From Chryseobacterium gleum (GTDB lineage: Bacteria > Bacteroidota > Bacteroidia > Flavobacteriales > Weeksellaceae): 64,000 bases of DNA. The stretch is from assembly GCF_900636535.1 (NCBI RefSeq), contig NZ_LR134289.1:2108001-2172000 (forward strand), read 5' to 3'. This document shows positions 45,573-54,370 of the stretch, piece by piece (position 1 is the first letter of the stretch; the number at the start of each line of letters is the position of its first letter). Both the position numbers and the translations under genes were made by a program. The notes beneath the pieces are model-generated. The model saw only the letters and a program-made list of their open reading frames with translations. It was not told where the DNA came from and made no database searches.

Positions 45573-46748
45573 ATGAAGAAGATCATCTCCGGGATATCTA
45601 TTTTTTGCACCATCGCTGTCTCTGCTCAGGAATCTATAACGTTTCAGGAACTGCCGTTCAAAGATATCATTGCAAAAGCCAAGAAAGAAAAAAAACTGGT
45701 TTTTATTGATGCCTATGCTTCCTGGTGCGGACCGTGCAAAATGATGGAAAAAAATGTCTTCACCCAGAAGTCCGTGAGTGATTACTACAATACCAACTTC
45801 ATTAATGCAAGATTTGACATGGAAAAAGGAGAAGGCAGGGATATTGCTTCTAAATTCGGAGTACGTTCCTATCCTACTTATCTTTTCCTGAACGGTGAAG
45901 GTGAGCTGGTTTCCAGAAATACAGGGTATATGGAAGAGAGCCTGTTTGTAGCTATGGCTCAGGATATCAATTCATCAGGAAATAAGAAAGGTTCTCTTAA
46001 GGACCGCTTTGCCGGCGGTGAAAAAGACCCGGAATTTCTTATCAATATCATGAAGCTTAATGCCAACTCAGATTATGAATTTGCCAAAAAAGCTTCGGAA
46101 AGATATTTCCAGAATAAAAAGAAAACAGAAGAACTCACAAAGGACGAGATTGGTTTTCTTCTTTATTTCGTGAAATCATCAGAAGATATCAATTATCCTG
46201 TTTTTGCATCCAGAAAAGCCGAGATTATTAAATTCCTTCCTGAAGAAACTTACAATGAATTTGATGCTCAGCTGAGATTGGGAAAAATAGTAGAACAGTC
46301 TATTGATGATAAAAATAAGAAAATCAATGATGACTATTTCATGAAAGCTGCCGAACCATTGGTTGGAAAAGAAGCTGCCGCTAAGAAACTTAATCAGACC
46401 AAGCTGAGCTACTATGAGCAAAACAGCAATTTTCCTGAATACGAAAAAGCAGCTTTAGATTATTATAAAAACTCAGATACTTTTGATCCGAATGAACTTC
46501 TGAGAGCAGCATGGATATTTGCAGACCATGTGAAAACACCATCATCATTGAAAAAAGCAACTGAATGGGCAGAAAAATCTGTTATGAGGGGAGAAACTTC
46601 TGAAAACACCTATATTCTTGCCAAACTCTATTACCTTACCGGAAATAAAGAAACAGCAAAAAATTATGCTGAGATGTCTAAAAATATGGCAGTTCAGGGG
46701 AATAAGGATTCTCAACTGGCAGACGAATTATTAAAGCAAATAAAATAA
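45573..46748 (+). CDS. Secreted thioredoxin-family protein
   Basis: 391 aa from the ATG at 45573; a TTG two codons upstream is not preferred. Signal peptide (1-18, ending VSAQ), then a thioredoxin fold with the redox motif WCGPC (C52, C55) and a cis-proline region RSYPTYLF. The C-terminal 200 residues are helical, with TPR-like repeats and no known catalytic motif. Probably a periplasmic disulfide reductase or oxidoreductase (DUF255/TlpA-like). The next gene starts 14 bp later, suggesting an operon. Confidence 0.86.
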   Translation: MKKIISGISIFCTIAVSAQESITFQELPFKDIIAKAKKEKKLVFIDAYASWCGPCKMMEKNVFTQKSVSDYYNTNFINARFDMEKGEGRDIASKFGVRSYPTYLFLNGEGELVSRNTGYMEESLFVAMAQDINSSGNKKGSLKDRFAGGEKDPEFLINIMKLNANSDYEFAKKASERYFQNKKKTEELTKDEIGFLLYFVKSSEDINYPVFASRKAEIIKFLPEETYNEFDAQLRLGKIVEQSIDDKNKKINDDYFMKAAEPLVGKEAAAKKLNQTKLSYYEQNSNFPEYEKAALDYYKNSDTFDPNELLRAAWIFADHVKTPSSLKKATEWAEKSVMRGETSENTYILAKLYYLTGNKETAKNYAEMSKNMAVQGNKDSQLADELLKQIK

Positions 46749-46762
46749 ACATTACATACCGG

Positions 46763-47395
46763 ATGAAATATAAATTATTAGCAGCAGGCATTTTAGCTTT
46801 CCTGTCAGTAAGTACATTAAGTGCGCAGGAACAGGAACAAGGAGGACAGGATAAAAGTTTATACATAAAAGGAAATGCTTTATTTGCTCCCATTGGTATT
46901 TTAAACCTTGGACTGGAAAAACAGATCAGTCCCAAATATACCTTGCAGGGAGATGTTTTCATTTCACCATGGAAATCTTTCGCAGGACATGAATTACAGA
47001 TCTACTCCCTTTCCGTAGAAGGAAGATATTATTTTAAAGAAGCTTTTAAAAACTGGTACTTAGGAGCGAATATTGGTTTTGCAGCTTATAATCTTCAAAA
47101 ATGGAGTTATTGGCATAGCGGATATTTTTATAAGGATAATGGAGATGTCCTTTTAAACACCAATCTTTATCAGAAGGGCTTTAATATTATGCTGGGTATT
47201 ACAGCAGGATATCAGTTTCAGTTATCAGAACGATGGAATCTTGATATTTATGGAACTGTTGGAACATCTCAGGGATTTTATAAAGGATATGATCGCTCTA
47301 CAGGATTGCGCTATGATTCGGCAAAAGAATTCAACAAAAGTGGTGAAATCATTCCGTACAGAGGAGGCGTAATGATCTCTTATAAATTAAAATAA
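46763..47395 (+). CDS. DUF3575-like outer membrane protein
   Basis: 210 aa. Signal peptide (1-21, ending STLSAQ), acidic linker EQEQGGQD, then alternating hydrophobic strands with aromatic ends (GNALFAPIGILNLGLEK, SVEGRYYF, NWYLGANIG). This predicts an 8-strand beta barrel typical of DUF3575 and related outer-membrane proteins. Function unknown. It is preceded by the thioredoxin gene (14 bp) and followed by a small membrane protein (4 bp). Confidence 0.8.
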   Translation: MKYKLLAAGILAFLSVSTLSAQEQEQGGQDKSLYIKGNALFAPIGILNLGLEKQISPKYTLQGDVFISPWKSFAGHELQIYSLSVEGRYYFKEAFKNWYLGANIGFAAYNLQKWSYWHSGYFYKDNGDVLLNTNLYQKGFNIMLGITAGYQFQLSERWNLDIYGTVGTSQGFYKGYDRSTGLRYDSAKEFNKSGEIIPYRGGVMISYKLK

Positions 47396-47399
47396 GACA

Positions 47400-47606
47400 A
47401 TGAAGCTATTCGGAAAAAATCATATGATCATTTTAGCGATCACTTTTGTGATCCTTTTTTTAATGAATTATATCGGAAATGATCTGCCTGATAAATTACA
47501 AAGGGCATTAATGACTGCTTTTGCTGGAGTTGTTGGACTGACTGTGGGACTTTTTATATTAAACAAGGGCAGAAATGATAAAAATCCGCCCCAGAATTTT
47601 GATTAA
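47400..47606 (+). CDS. Small two-helix membrane protein
   Basis: 68 aa with two hydrophobic helices (about 7-25 and 37-56) and a polar tail. No recognised family. Starts 4 bp after the DUF3575 gene, so translation is likely coupled; its stop directly abuts the stop of the convergent NamZ gene at 47607. Confidence 0.65.
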   Translation: MKLFGKNHMIILAITFVILFLMNYIGNDLPDKLQRALMTAFAGVVGLTVGLFILNKGRNDKNPPQNFD

Positions 47607-48803
47607 TTAATCTTCATAGACCACATATCTGGTTCTGATCTTTTCGAAATTTTCCAGATCTGTTTTCCATGAACTTTTGATTTCCTGGATTGATTTTCCG
47701 GCAATGATCTGTTTTCTCAATTCATCAGTTCCTGATAAAGTATCAAACCATAAATTTTTCAGGAAGAAATCCTGCTGGGGATTTTTGTAATTCTTATATG
47801 CTTTGATTACCCATTCAAGATTTAATTCTCTTAGATCTTTAGGGTAATTCGAAAGGTTCTCACCATAGCACAGCTTCCCGTTCAGGAATGGATCTTTAGC
47901 ACCATAGCTTGGTTTTGGTGTAAACTGATAGGGAAGATTTTCCGTCCATGGAGAGCCATAAATCTGAAACGGAAGATCTGTTCCCCTTCCTACAGAAACC
48001 TGAGTTCCTTCAAAAAAGCAAAGGCTTGGATATAAATTGATGGCTTTATCATTGGGTAAATTAGGGGAAGGCTTATCAAGCATCGGATAACGCTGCTTTT
48101 TATGATAATTTTTCATCGGGATGAGTGTATATTTAGCCTGAACACCATTTTTCAGCCATTTTTCACCATTGACCATTTTTCCGTACTCTCCTATGGTAAG
48201 TCCGTATACTACAGGAACTTCATGCAACCCAACAAAACTTGACCATTTTTTCTTCAACACCGGTCCATCAGTATATCCGTCATGAGGATTGGGACGGTCC
48301 AGCACCATAATCTCTACATTATTTTCTGCACCGGCTTCCATCAGATAAGACAAAGTGGAAATATAAGTATAGAACCTCACTCCTACATCCTGGATATCAA
48401 AAACAACGATATCAATTCCGGCAAGCTGTTCCGGTTTTGGTTTTTTATTATTACCATACAGAGAAACAATGGGAATTCCTGTTTTTACATCTACTCCGTT
48501 TTTCACTTTTGCCCCGGCATCGGCATCACCTCTGAATCCATGTTCGGGAGCAAAAATAGAGTTGATTTTAATTCCTTTTTTTACCAAAAAATCCACCAGA
48601 TGAGTTCTGTCACTCATTAAGCCAGTCTGATTTGTTACGATTCCTATTGTTTTGTTTTTCAGCAATGGCAAATAAATTTCAGGCTGATTTGCACCGGTTT
48701 TAAAATCCGGTTGAACTTGAGTCTGAGAATAATATTGGTTGAATACTCCTAAAAAAATTAGGCAAATCAGAAGTAAATTTTTAATTTTGAAATCTAAATT
48801 CAT
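47607..48803 (-). CDS. NamZ-like exo-beta-N-acetylmuramidase (DUF1343)
   Basis: 398 aa from the ATG at 48803 (MNLDFKIKNLLLICLIFL), which gives a normal signal peptide; the frame continues upstream but only as the antisense of the neighbour gene. DUF1343 features: GIVTNQTGL, IFAPEHGFRGDADAGAK (about 85-105), and FDIQDVGVRFYTYISTL. Family knowledge: NamZ releases terminal MurNAc from peptidoglycan pieces, as shown for Bacillus and Tannerella relatives. Its -7 element (TATCTTTG, 48856-48849 on the minus strand) is inside the divergent permease gene. Confidence 0.88.
   Translation of the reverse strand: MNLDFKIKNLLLICLIFLGVFNQYYSQTQVQPDFKTGANQPEIYLPLLKNKTIGIVTNQTGLMSDRTHLVDFLVKKGIKINSIFAPEHGFRGDADAGAKVKNGVDVKTGIPIVSLYGNNKKPKPEQLAGIDIVVFDIQDVGVRFYTYISTLSYLMEAGAENNVEIMVLDRPNPHDGYTDGPVLKKKWSSFVGLHEVPVVYGLTIGEYGKMVNGEKWLKNGVQAKYTLIPMKNYHKKQRYPMLDKPSPNLPNDKAINLYPSLCFFEGTQVSVGRGTDLPFQIYGSPWTENLPYQFTPKPSYGAKDPFLNGKLCYGENLSNYPKDLRELNLEWVIKAYKNYKNPQQDFFLKNLWFDTLSGTDELRKQIIAGKSIQEIKSSWKTDLENFEKIRTRYVVYED
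48782..48789 (+). promoter_or_regulatory. -7 promoter element of the LolE-type permease gene
   Basis: TAATTTTG fits TAnnTTTG and lies inside the first codons of the divergent NamZ gene, 19 bases before the likely TTG start at 48808. Confidence 0.45.
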
Positions 48804-48807
48804 AAGC

Positions 48808-50037
48808 TTGAAATTTCCTTTATATTTCTCTAGAAAAATAGCATTTTCCAAAGATAACAAAAATAACCTTTCAAGGGTTATCATCTTCATTGGCAGGCTT
48901 TCCGTAGCACTAGGAATCATCGTTTCCTTAATTACCGTAGCCACCGGTTTTGGTTCCAAAAAAGCTATCAAGGAGAGGCTGGCAGATTTCAGTGGACACA
49001 TTACGGTAAGATCTACACGGTCAAATTCTTCTTACAATACTTCTGTTCTTGATAATCAGGGACTGAACATTGCAAAGATAAAAGAACTTCCTGATGTAGA
49101 AAGCATTCAGAAATATGTAACAGTAACCGGAATTATGCGTAATGAGCACAATTTCGCCGGAATCATATTTAAAGGAATCGGAAAAGATTTTGACAGTTTA
49201 AGGTTTAAAAAATTCCTTATTGCCGGGACTACTCCGAAAGTGACAGAGAAAGGGTTCAACAATGATGTTGCGATTTCACAGAAAGTAGCCAATGATCTTC
49301 ATCTTAAAGTAAATGACAGTATTGTTACCGTATTTTTAAAAGCCGATCAAAAACCACTTTACCGTAAATTCAGAGTGATCGGAATTTACAGAACTGATAT
49401 CAAGCTCATTGATGAACAATTTGTTATTGGCGGCATCAATCATGCAAGAAAAATTCAGGATATGAAACCTGATGAAATCGGCGGTATAGATATCTTCCTG
49501 AAGAATGTTAATGATATTGACAAAGATTTTCCTGACATTGAGAAGCTGATCGGTTACAAAAATTACGCTGAAAAAGCGACTGAAAAATTCCCGCAGATTA
49601 CCGACTGGATCAGCATTTTTGATACTAATATTGCTTTGATCATCATCATCATGCTGATTGTAGTGGTTATCAATATCATTATGGTTCTCCTGATCCTTAT
49701 TATCGAAAGAACAAATTCTATTGGTCTTCTGAAAACATTAGGCGCAAGCAATTCGCAGATAAGAGCAACCTTCATCAATTATACCCTGATTATTATGATT
49801 CCGGGGCTTTTGTACGGAAATGCCATCGGGTTGGGACTGATTTTAATCCAGAAATTCTTTGGAATCATTAAGCTTAATCCGGAAAACTATTATGTAAGCA
49901 CCGTTCCTGTAGACCTTAATCCAATTGCCATTATATCTATTTCAGTCGGAATTCTTATTATCTCAGGACTGGCTTTGATTATTCCAAGTTACCTGATCAG
50001 TAAAATTTCTCCGGTGAAGGCGATTAAGTACAACTAA
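48808..50037 (+). CDS. LolE/LolC-type lipoprotein-releasing ABC permease
   Basis: 409 aa from a TTG at 48808 (reads KFPLYFSRKIAF), as no in-frame ATG lies near; an earlier TTG at 48739 would overlap the divergent gene much further. One N-terminal helix (about 27-48), a large periplasmic MacB-like domain, then three helices (about 275-300, 325-350, 375-400). FtsX-fold signatures include GLLKTLGASNSQIRATF. It would extract lipoproteins from the inner membrane together with an ATPase encoded elsewhere. Only four bases separate its start from that of namZ. Confidence 0.85.
   Translation: MKFPLYFSRKIAFSKDNKNNLSRVIIFIGRLSVALGIIVSLITVATGFGSKKAIKERLADFSGHITVRSTRSNSSYNTSVLDNQGLNIAKIKELPDVESIQKYVTVTGIMRNEHNFAGIIFKGIGKDFDSLRFKKFLIAGTTPKVTEKGFNNDVAISQKVANDLHLKVNDSIVTVFLKADQKPLYRKFRVIGIYRTDIKLIDEQFVIGGINHARKIQDMKPDEIGGIDIFLKNVNDIDKDFPDIEKLIGYKNYAEKATEKFPQITDWISIFDTNIALIIIIMLIVVVINIIMVLLILIIERTNSIGLLKTLGASNSQIRATFINYTLIIMIPGLLYGNAIGLGLILIQKFFGIIKLNPENYYVSTVPVDLNPIAIISISVGILIISGLALIIPSYLISKISPVKAIKYN
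48849..48856 (-). promoter_or_regulatory. -7 promoter element of the NamZ gene
   Basis: TATCTTTG on the minus strand, inside the 5' end of the permease gene, about 45 bases before the NamZ ATG. Confidence 0.5.
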
Positions 50038-50040
50038 TTT

Positions 50041-50075
50041 GATAATTGATAATTGATAATTGATAATTGATAATT
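50041..50075 (+). repeat. Five tandem GATAATT heptamers
   Basis: Exact repeats of GATAATT, all AT except one G per unit. They begin 3 bases after the permease stop. The 36 bases behind them lead to the DnaA-box cluster; an AT-rich unwinding element is a possible role. Confidence 0.9.
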
Positions 50076-50110
50076 GGAAGTTATTGATTGTCTTTTAGAT
50101 CATTTCAGTT

Positions 50111-50141
50111 TTATCCACAACTTATCCACATGTTATCCACA
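50111..50141 (+). promoter_or_regulatory. Three phased consensus DnaA boxes
   Basis: TTATCCACA occurs at 50111-50119, 50122-50130 and 50133-50141, all in the same orientation and spaced exactly 11 bp, about one helical turn. This is the full E. coli consensus. Candidate oriC segment, or a DnaA-controlled promoter, since the third box covers the expected -33 region of the next gene. Confidence 0.75.
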
Positions 50142-50163
50142 GCGCAGATAATTTTAAAAGCCT

Positions 50164-50171
50164 TATCTTTG
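50164..50171 (+). promoter_or_regulatory. -7 promoter element of the cystathionine beta-synthase gene
   Basis: TATCTTTG, 18 bases before the ATG at 50190. No TTG at -33; that area is occupied by the third DnaA box. Confidence 0.6.
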
Positions 50172-50189
50172 CGCCGCATATAAAACATT

Positions 50190-51182
50190 ATGAAATACGC
50201 AAACAATATCCTTGAAACGATAGGTAATACGCCGCTGGTAAAACTTAACAAAGTGTTAGGTGAAGATTTCCCGGCATTAGTATTGGCGAAAGTAGAGACC
50301 TTCAATCCCGGAAACTCCGTAAAGGACAGAATGGCTCTTAAAATGATAGAAGATGCCGAAAAAGACGGCAGATTAAAACCTGGAGGAACCATTATTGAAG
50401 GTACTTCAGGAAATACAGGAATGGGACTGGCACTGGCAGCGATCATCAAAGGCTACAAATGTATTTTTGTAACCAATTCAAAACAGTCAAAAGAAAAATG
50501 TGATATTCTTCGTGCCGTAGGAGCCGAAGTAATCGTTTGTCCTACTGATGTAAAGCCTACTGATCCCCGTTCTTATTATTCAGTTTCAAAAAGGCTGGCT
50601 AAAGAAACGGAAAACGGATGGTATGTCAACCAATATGATAACCTATCTAACAGAGCAGCTCACTATGAATCTACAGCACCGGAAATCTGGGAACAGACTG
50701 AAGGAAAGCTGACTCATTTTGTAGTGGGAGCCGGAACAGGAGGCACCATCACAGGATGCGGAACTTTCTTTAAAGAAAAAAATCCGGAGATTAAAGTAAT
50801 CGGGGTTGACACTTATGGTTCTATTCTGAAAGAATTCCATGAAACAGGTGAACTTCATTATGATCATGCATATACTTATATTACAGAAGGAATCGGGGAA
50901 GATATCATTCCTGAAAATTATGATATGTCTGTGATTGATCACTTTGAAAAAGTAACGGATAAAGACGGTGCTATCTACGCAAGAAAGCTGGCTAAAGAAG
51001 AAGGTATTTTCTGTGGATATTCTGCCGGAAGTGCTATTGCTTCACTGGTTCAGATGAAAGATCAGTTCACTAAAGATGATGTAATTGTAGTTTTACTTCA
51101 TGACCACGGTTCAAGATATGTAGGAAAAATCTACAATGATGAATGGATGAAGGAAATGGGATGGCTGGAAGAAAGTAAATAG
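50190..51182 (+). CDS. Cystathionine beta-synthase-like PLP enzyme
   Basis: 330 aa of the CysK/CBS fold. The PLP lysine is K45 in NPGNSVKDR; GTSGNTGMG binds the cofactor phosphate partner and GAGTGGTITG the phosphate. Residues like EGIGEDIIPENYD agree with the catalytic core of cystathionine beta-synthase rather than O-acetylserine sulfhydrylase. No C-terminal CBS regulatory domains are attached. It may make cystathionine from serine and homocysteine or act as a cysteine synthase; the exact reaction is uncertain. The upstream region has DnaA boxes. Confidence 0.85.
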   Translation: MKYANNILETIGNTPLVKLNKVLGEDFPALVLAKVETFNPGNSVKDRMALKMIEDAEKDGRLKPGGTIIEGTSGNTGMGLALAAIIKGYKCIFVTNSKQSKEKCDILRAVGAEVIVCPTDVKPTDPRSYYSVSKRLAKETENGWYVNQYDNLSNRAAHYESTAPEIWEQTEGKLTHFVVGAGTGGTITGCGTFFKEKNPEIKVIGVDTYGSILKEFHETGELHYDHAYTYITEGIGEDIIPENYDMSVIDHFEKVTDKDGAIYARKLAKEEGIFCGYSAGSAIASLVQMKDQFTKDDVIVVLLHDHGSRYVGKIYNDEWMKEMGWLEESK

Positions 51183-51223
51183 GCAAAATTGCTAAAAGGT
51201 AAAAAAGCTAATTTATAAATAAC

Positions 51224-51256
51224 AAAAACGGAGCAGGATAATTTTGCTCCGTTTTT
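51224..51256. terminator. Bidirectional terminator
   Basis: AAAAACGGAGCA (51224-51235) pairs with TGCTCCGTTTTT (51245-51256), between convergent genes. Confidence 0.92.
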
Positions 51257-51259
51257 ATT

Positions 51260-51793
51260 TTATGGGTTGACATTTACTTTCTCTTTCAATATATTTTTGA
51301 GAAGACTGTATTCTCTTTCGCTCATTGCTTTTCTGGGAAACATATAACTGTATTTTCCTTCAAGGGAAATAAATTCATGATTACTGTCAAAATACTCAAA
51401 ATCTTTCCATTCACTTGTTTCTTTTTCCCCATCGATATTTACTGTAAAAAAGTTCTTATCAAAACGGATTTCATACACTTTGCATTTTTCCAGATTATTT
51501 AAATAATGATTCACCTGTTTCTTCCATCTTGAAACTTTATTAACACTTACCGATAGAAAAACAGCACAAAGCAAAAAAATAAAGCTTAAAAAGTATAAAA
51601 TACCTGCACTTTCTTTAGTCAAATGATCTTTTAAAAGAAATACAATAAATACGATCACAGCTGCTGCAATAGTGGTAATGGTTTTCCCTTTCGTTGTTGG
51701 TGAAAAAAGCAAGCTACCCTGATTACCGCTAAAATAAATAGCTTCAAAAATCTTTCTGTCCGGTTTTAGGGTAATCACCTTTTCTTCATTCAT
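51260..51793 (-). CDS. YcxB-like membrane protein
   Basis: 177 aa. Two adjacent membrane helices (about 36-54 and 63-83) lie between an N-terminal soluble segment and a C-terminal domain with VNIDGEKETSEWKDFEYFDSN and FPRKAMSEREYSLLKNIL, the typical YcxB-like C-terminal pattern. Function unknown. Its stop lies just beyond the terminator shared with the preceding convergent gene. Confidence 0.75.
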   Translation of the reverse strand: MNEEKVITLKPDRKIFEAIYFSGNQGSLLFSPTTKGKTITTIAAAVIVFIVFLLKDHLTKESAGILYFLSFIFLLCAVFLSVSVNKVSRWKKQVNHYLNNLEKCKVYEIRFDKNFFTVNIDGEKETSEWKDFEYFDSNHEFISLEGKYSYMFPRKAMSEREYSLLKNILKEKVNVNP

Positions 51794-51829
51794 AATTGTA
51801 GGATTTGCTTTAAAAGCTACAAAACTACA

Positions 51830-52132
51830 TTAAATATCTTCATATTGATCATTTATTGCAGAAAGTTTATTCATCAGTTCTCTGTTTCTGCGGTTCAGAG
51901 CATCCAGCTTTTTCAGCATATTATGAATCACTTCAAGACCGGGAAGATTTATTTCAAGATCATAATGCCAGTTGGCAAATTTTTCCAAGTCAGGAAGGTC
52001 TTCATACATCAGGTAATGAATATTATTTTCAATCTGAATGTTCAGCAGCCCATAATCTACAAGTTCATCAAAAAAAGTGACTTCTATATTATATATTTTT
52101 ACGAGTTCTTCCCGTGATATTCTTTCACTCAT
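51830..52132 (-). CDS. cbpM: Chaperone modulator CbpM-like
   Basis: 100 aa. Helical protein of the MerR-like CbpM family: RISREELVKIYNIE at the N-terminus, EDLPDLEKFANWHYDLEIN and a C-terminal coiled region LEVIHNMLKKLDALNRRNREL. In E. coli CbpM binds the J-domain of CbpA and blocks its work with DnaK. The gene follows the dnaJ-like gene by 3 bp, the usual CbpA-CbpM order. Confidence 0.88.
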   Translation of the reverse strand: MSERISREELVKIYNIEVTFFDELVDYGLLNIQIENNIHYLMYEDLPDLEKFANWHYDLEINLPGLEVIHNMLKKLDALNRRNRELMNKLSAINDQYEDI

Positions 52133-52135
52133 AGC

Positions 52136-53050
52136 TTATGAATTTTTTAGTTGTTCAAAAAGTTCTTTCTGCTTTTCAGTAAGGTTCGTTGGCAGTTTCA
52201 CTTCATAGGTTACAAAAAGATCTCCGTGTTCACCTTCTTTTTTATAGACAGGAAAACCTTTTCCCTTCAATCTTACGGTAATTCCGTTTTGAGTTTCCGG
52301 TTTTACTTTGAGATTTACACTTCCTGTAAGGGTATGTACTTTTACATCTCCACCTAAAACAGCGGTGTATAAATCAATCACAACTTTTGTTTTCAGATCA
52401 TCTCCGATTCTTTCAAAATCCGGATCTGCCGGGATATTGAAGGTGATATACAGATCTCCGTTGGGTCCTCCGTTTACGCCGGGATTTCCATGTCCTTTCA
52501 GTTTGATCTGCTGTCCGTCATACACTCCGGCCGGAATGGTGATTCTGACTTTTTTGCCGTTGATATCAAAAGTCTGCTGGTGAGTGGTTGCAGCATCTCT
52601 TAAGCTTAAATTCAGTTCTGCCTGTATATCCTGTCCTTTGAATTTTCCGGATGCCCTTCCTCTTGAACTTCTGCCAAATCCTCCACCTGCTCCACCAAAC
52701 ATGCTCTGGAAGAAATCTGAAAAATCTTCTCCTTCGCCAAAATCCGCACCGGAGAATCCTCCGTTATAGTTTTGCTGCTGATACTGTCTTTGCTGTTGCT
52801 GCTGGGCTTTTTCGTATTCTTCGCCATGTTTCCAGTGTTCTCCGTACTTATCATATTTAGCACGGTTTTCGGGATTACTGAGGACTTCATTGGCTTCGTT
52901 CAGCTCTTTGAATTTCTTCTCTGCTTCTTTATCGCCGAGATTTAAATCAGGATGATGTTTTCTGGCCAGTTTCCGGTAGGCCTTTTTGATATCATCCTGT
53001 GTTGCGTTTTTATCTACGCCTAAAATTTTATAATAATCTATATAAGCCAT
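52136..53050 (-). CDS. cbpA: DnaJ-like co-chaperone CbpA
   Basis: 304 aa. J-domain (1-68) with the HPD at 33-35, then a Gly/Phe/Gln-rich linker (about 80-140) with a poly-Gln run, then the two C-terminal beta domains (DUF/CTDI-II) and no zinc-finger cysteines. That form is class B, as in CbpA. It recruits DnaK and binds non-native proteins. Linked to cbpM by 3 bp. The AT-rich gap before it has no obvious promoter element by eye. Confidence 0.93.
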   Translation of the reverse strand: MAYIDYYKILGVDKNATQDDIKKAYRKLARKHHPDLNLGDKEAEKKFKELNEANEVLSNPENRAKYDKYGEHWKHGEEYEKAQQQQQRQYQQQNYNGGFSGADFGEGEDFSDFFQSMFGGAGGGFGRSSRGRASGKFKGQDIQAELNLSLRDAATTHQQTFDINGKKVRITIPAGVYDGQQIKLKGHGNPGVNGGPNGDLYITFNIPADPDFERIGDDLKTKVVIDLYTAVLGGDVKVHTLTGSVNLKVKPETQNGITVRLKGKGFPVYKKEGEHGDLFVTYEVKLPTNLTEKQKELFEQLKNS

Positions 53051-53121
53051 AGAAATGAGGTTTACTCAAATTTATGAATTTTAGGTTTGAAAATTGTATA
53101 ACAGAATGTTAAAAATAAAGC

Positions 53122-53129
53122 TATCTTTG
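53122..53129 (+). promoter_or_regulatory. -7 promoter element of the dicarboxylate symporter
   Basis: TATCTTTG, ending 5 bases before the ATG at 53135. If used, the mRNA would be leaderless or start the protein at the second ATG at 53144. Confidence 0.55.
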
Positions 53130-53134
53130 ATAAA

Positions 53135-54343
53135 ATGCTCTACATGAAAGATGTATTGAAAAACTACTCCGGAATCATATTTTTACTTTTAGGAATCATT
53201 GTTGGAAGCATCATTGGAATTGTTGCTCCCGGCTTTGTGGAATATATAAAACCTTTAGGTGATATTTTTCTTAATCTTCTTTTTGTAAGTGTAGTTCCTT
53301 TGGTATTTTTTGCAGTTTCCAATTCTATTGCCTCCCTGGAACAGCAGTCCAAATTCGGAAAGATCATCCTTGTGATGGCGCTTACTTTCTTATTTTTTAT
53401 TCTCACAGCAGCTGTTTTCACTATTTGTGCAGTTTATCTTTTCCCGGTTTCAGGAATCTCCGGAAGTTCTGAGATTATTTCTGAAGCAGCTAATGAGGAT
53501 ACATGGGGCAACAGAATTGTAAGTTTCTTTACAGTAGGGGAATTCACAGAGCTTTTTTCCAGAAGAAATATGCTGGCTCTTCTTGTATTTGCTTTTCTGA
53601 CAGGATTTGCAGCAAGAAAGACAGGAAAAGACGGGTTACCGTTCAGGGTTTTCATTGCCTCCGGATATGAAGTAATGAAAGAGCTCCTTCTATTGGTTAT
53701 GAAGCTGGCTCCCATTGGATTAGGGGCTTATTTTGCTTATCAGGTAGCAACTTTGGGACCTCAGCTTTTTGGATTTTATGGCAAACCTTTGGGGCTATAT
53801 TATATTGCAGGGATAATTTACTTCCTTGTTTTCTTCTCTATTTATGCGTTTATGGCAAATGGACAAAAAGGAGTGAAAAGCTTTTGGACGAATGCGATCT
53901 ACCCTACTTTAACAGCAATAAGCACCTGCAGCAGTTTTGCAACAATGCCTGCCAATTTACAGGCCGCATCAAAAATAGGGATCCCGAATTCTATTGCCAA
54001 TCTGGTAATTCCCATCGGAACCACCCTGCATAAAAACGGATCATCCATGTCTTCTATCATTAAGATCTATGTGGCTTTCCTGATCATTGGAAGAGATTTC
54101 TTTGACCCTGCCAACCTGCTTTTAGCTTTGGGAATAACCGTTTTTGTGAGTATTGTCGCAGGCGGAATTCCTAATGGTGGATACATCGGGGAAATGCTGA
54201 TGATTTCTGTTTATAAGCTGCCTCAGGAAGCCATTCCTGCGGTGATGATCATTGGAACTTTGGTAGATCCTTTAGCAACAGTGCTGAATGCTGTGGGAGA
54301 CATAGTCGCGGCTATGTTTGTCAGTAGGTTTGTAAAAGTCTGA
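53135..54343 (+). CDS. Dicarboxylate/amino acid:cation symporter (DAACS)
   Basis: 402 aa with eight membrane segments and two hairpin loops. The signature serine-rich loop is STCSSFATMPAN (about 265-276), followed by PIGTTLHKNGSSM, typical of the Glt/DctA fold, including the NMDGT-like site in the TM7 region. It moves glutamate, aspartate or C4-dicarboxylates with Na+ or H+; the substrate cannot be fixed here. An alternative start is the ATG at 53144. Confidence 0.9.
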   Translation: MLYMKDVLKNYSGIIFLLLGIIVGSIIGIVAPGFVEYIKPLGDIFLNLLFVSVVPLVFFAVSNSIASLEQQSKFGKIILVMALTFLFFILTAAVFTICAVYLFPVSGISGSSEIISEAANEDTWGNRIVSFFTVGEFTELFSRRNMLALLVFAFLTGFAARKTGKDGLPFRVFIASGYEVMKELLLLVMKLAPIGLGAYFAYQVATLGPQLFGFYGKPLGLYYIAGIIYFLVFFSIYAFMANGQKGVKSFWTNAIYPTLTAISTCSSFATMPANLQAASKIGIPNSIANLVIPIGTTLHKNGSSMSSIIKIYVAFLIIGRDFFDPANLLLALGITVFVSIVAGGIPNGGYIGEMLMISVYKLPQEAIPAVMIIGTLVDPLATVLNAVGDIVAAMFVSRFVKV

Positions 54344-54370
54344 TTACATTTAACTATTTTCTATTAACCC

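Noticed and set aside
48739..48807. Earlier TTG start of the permease gene
   Set aside because: Adds a basic, non-conserved stretch that is antisense to the NamZ signal peptide and precedes the -7 element.
50041..50075. Tandem heptamers as a CRISPR array
   Set aside because: Repeats are contiguous, without spacers, and only 7 bp long; no cas genes.
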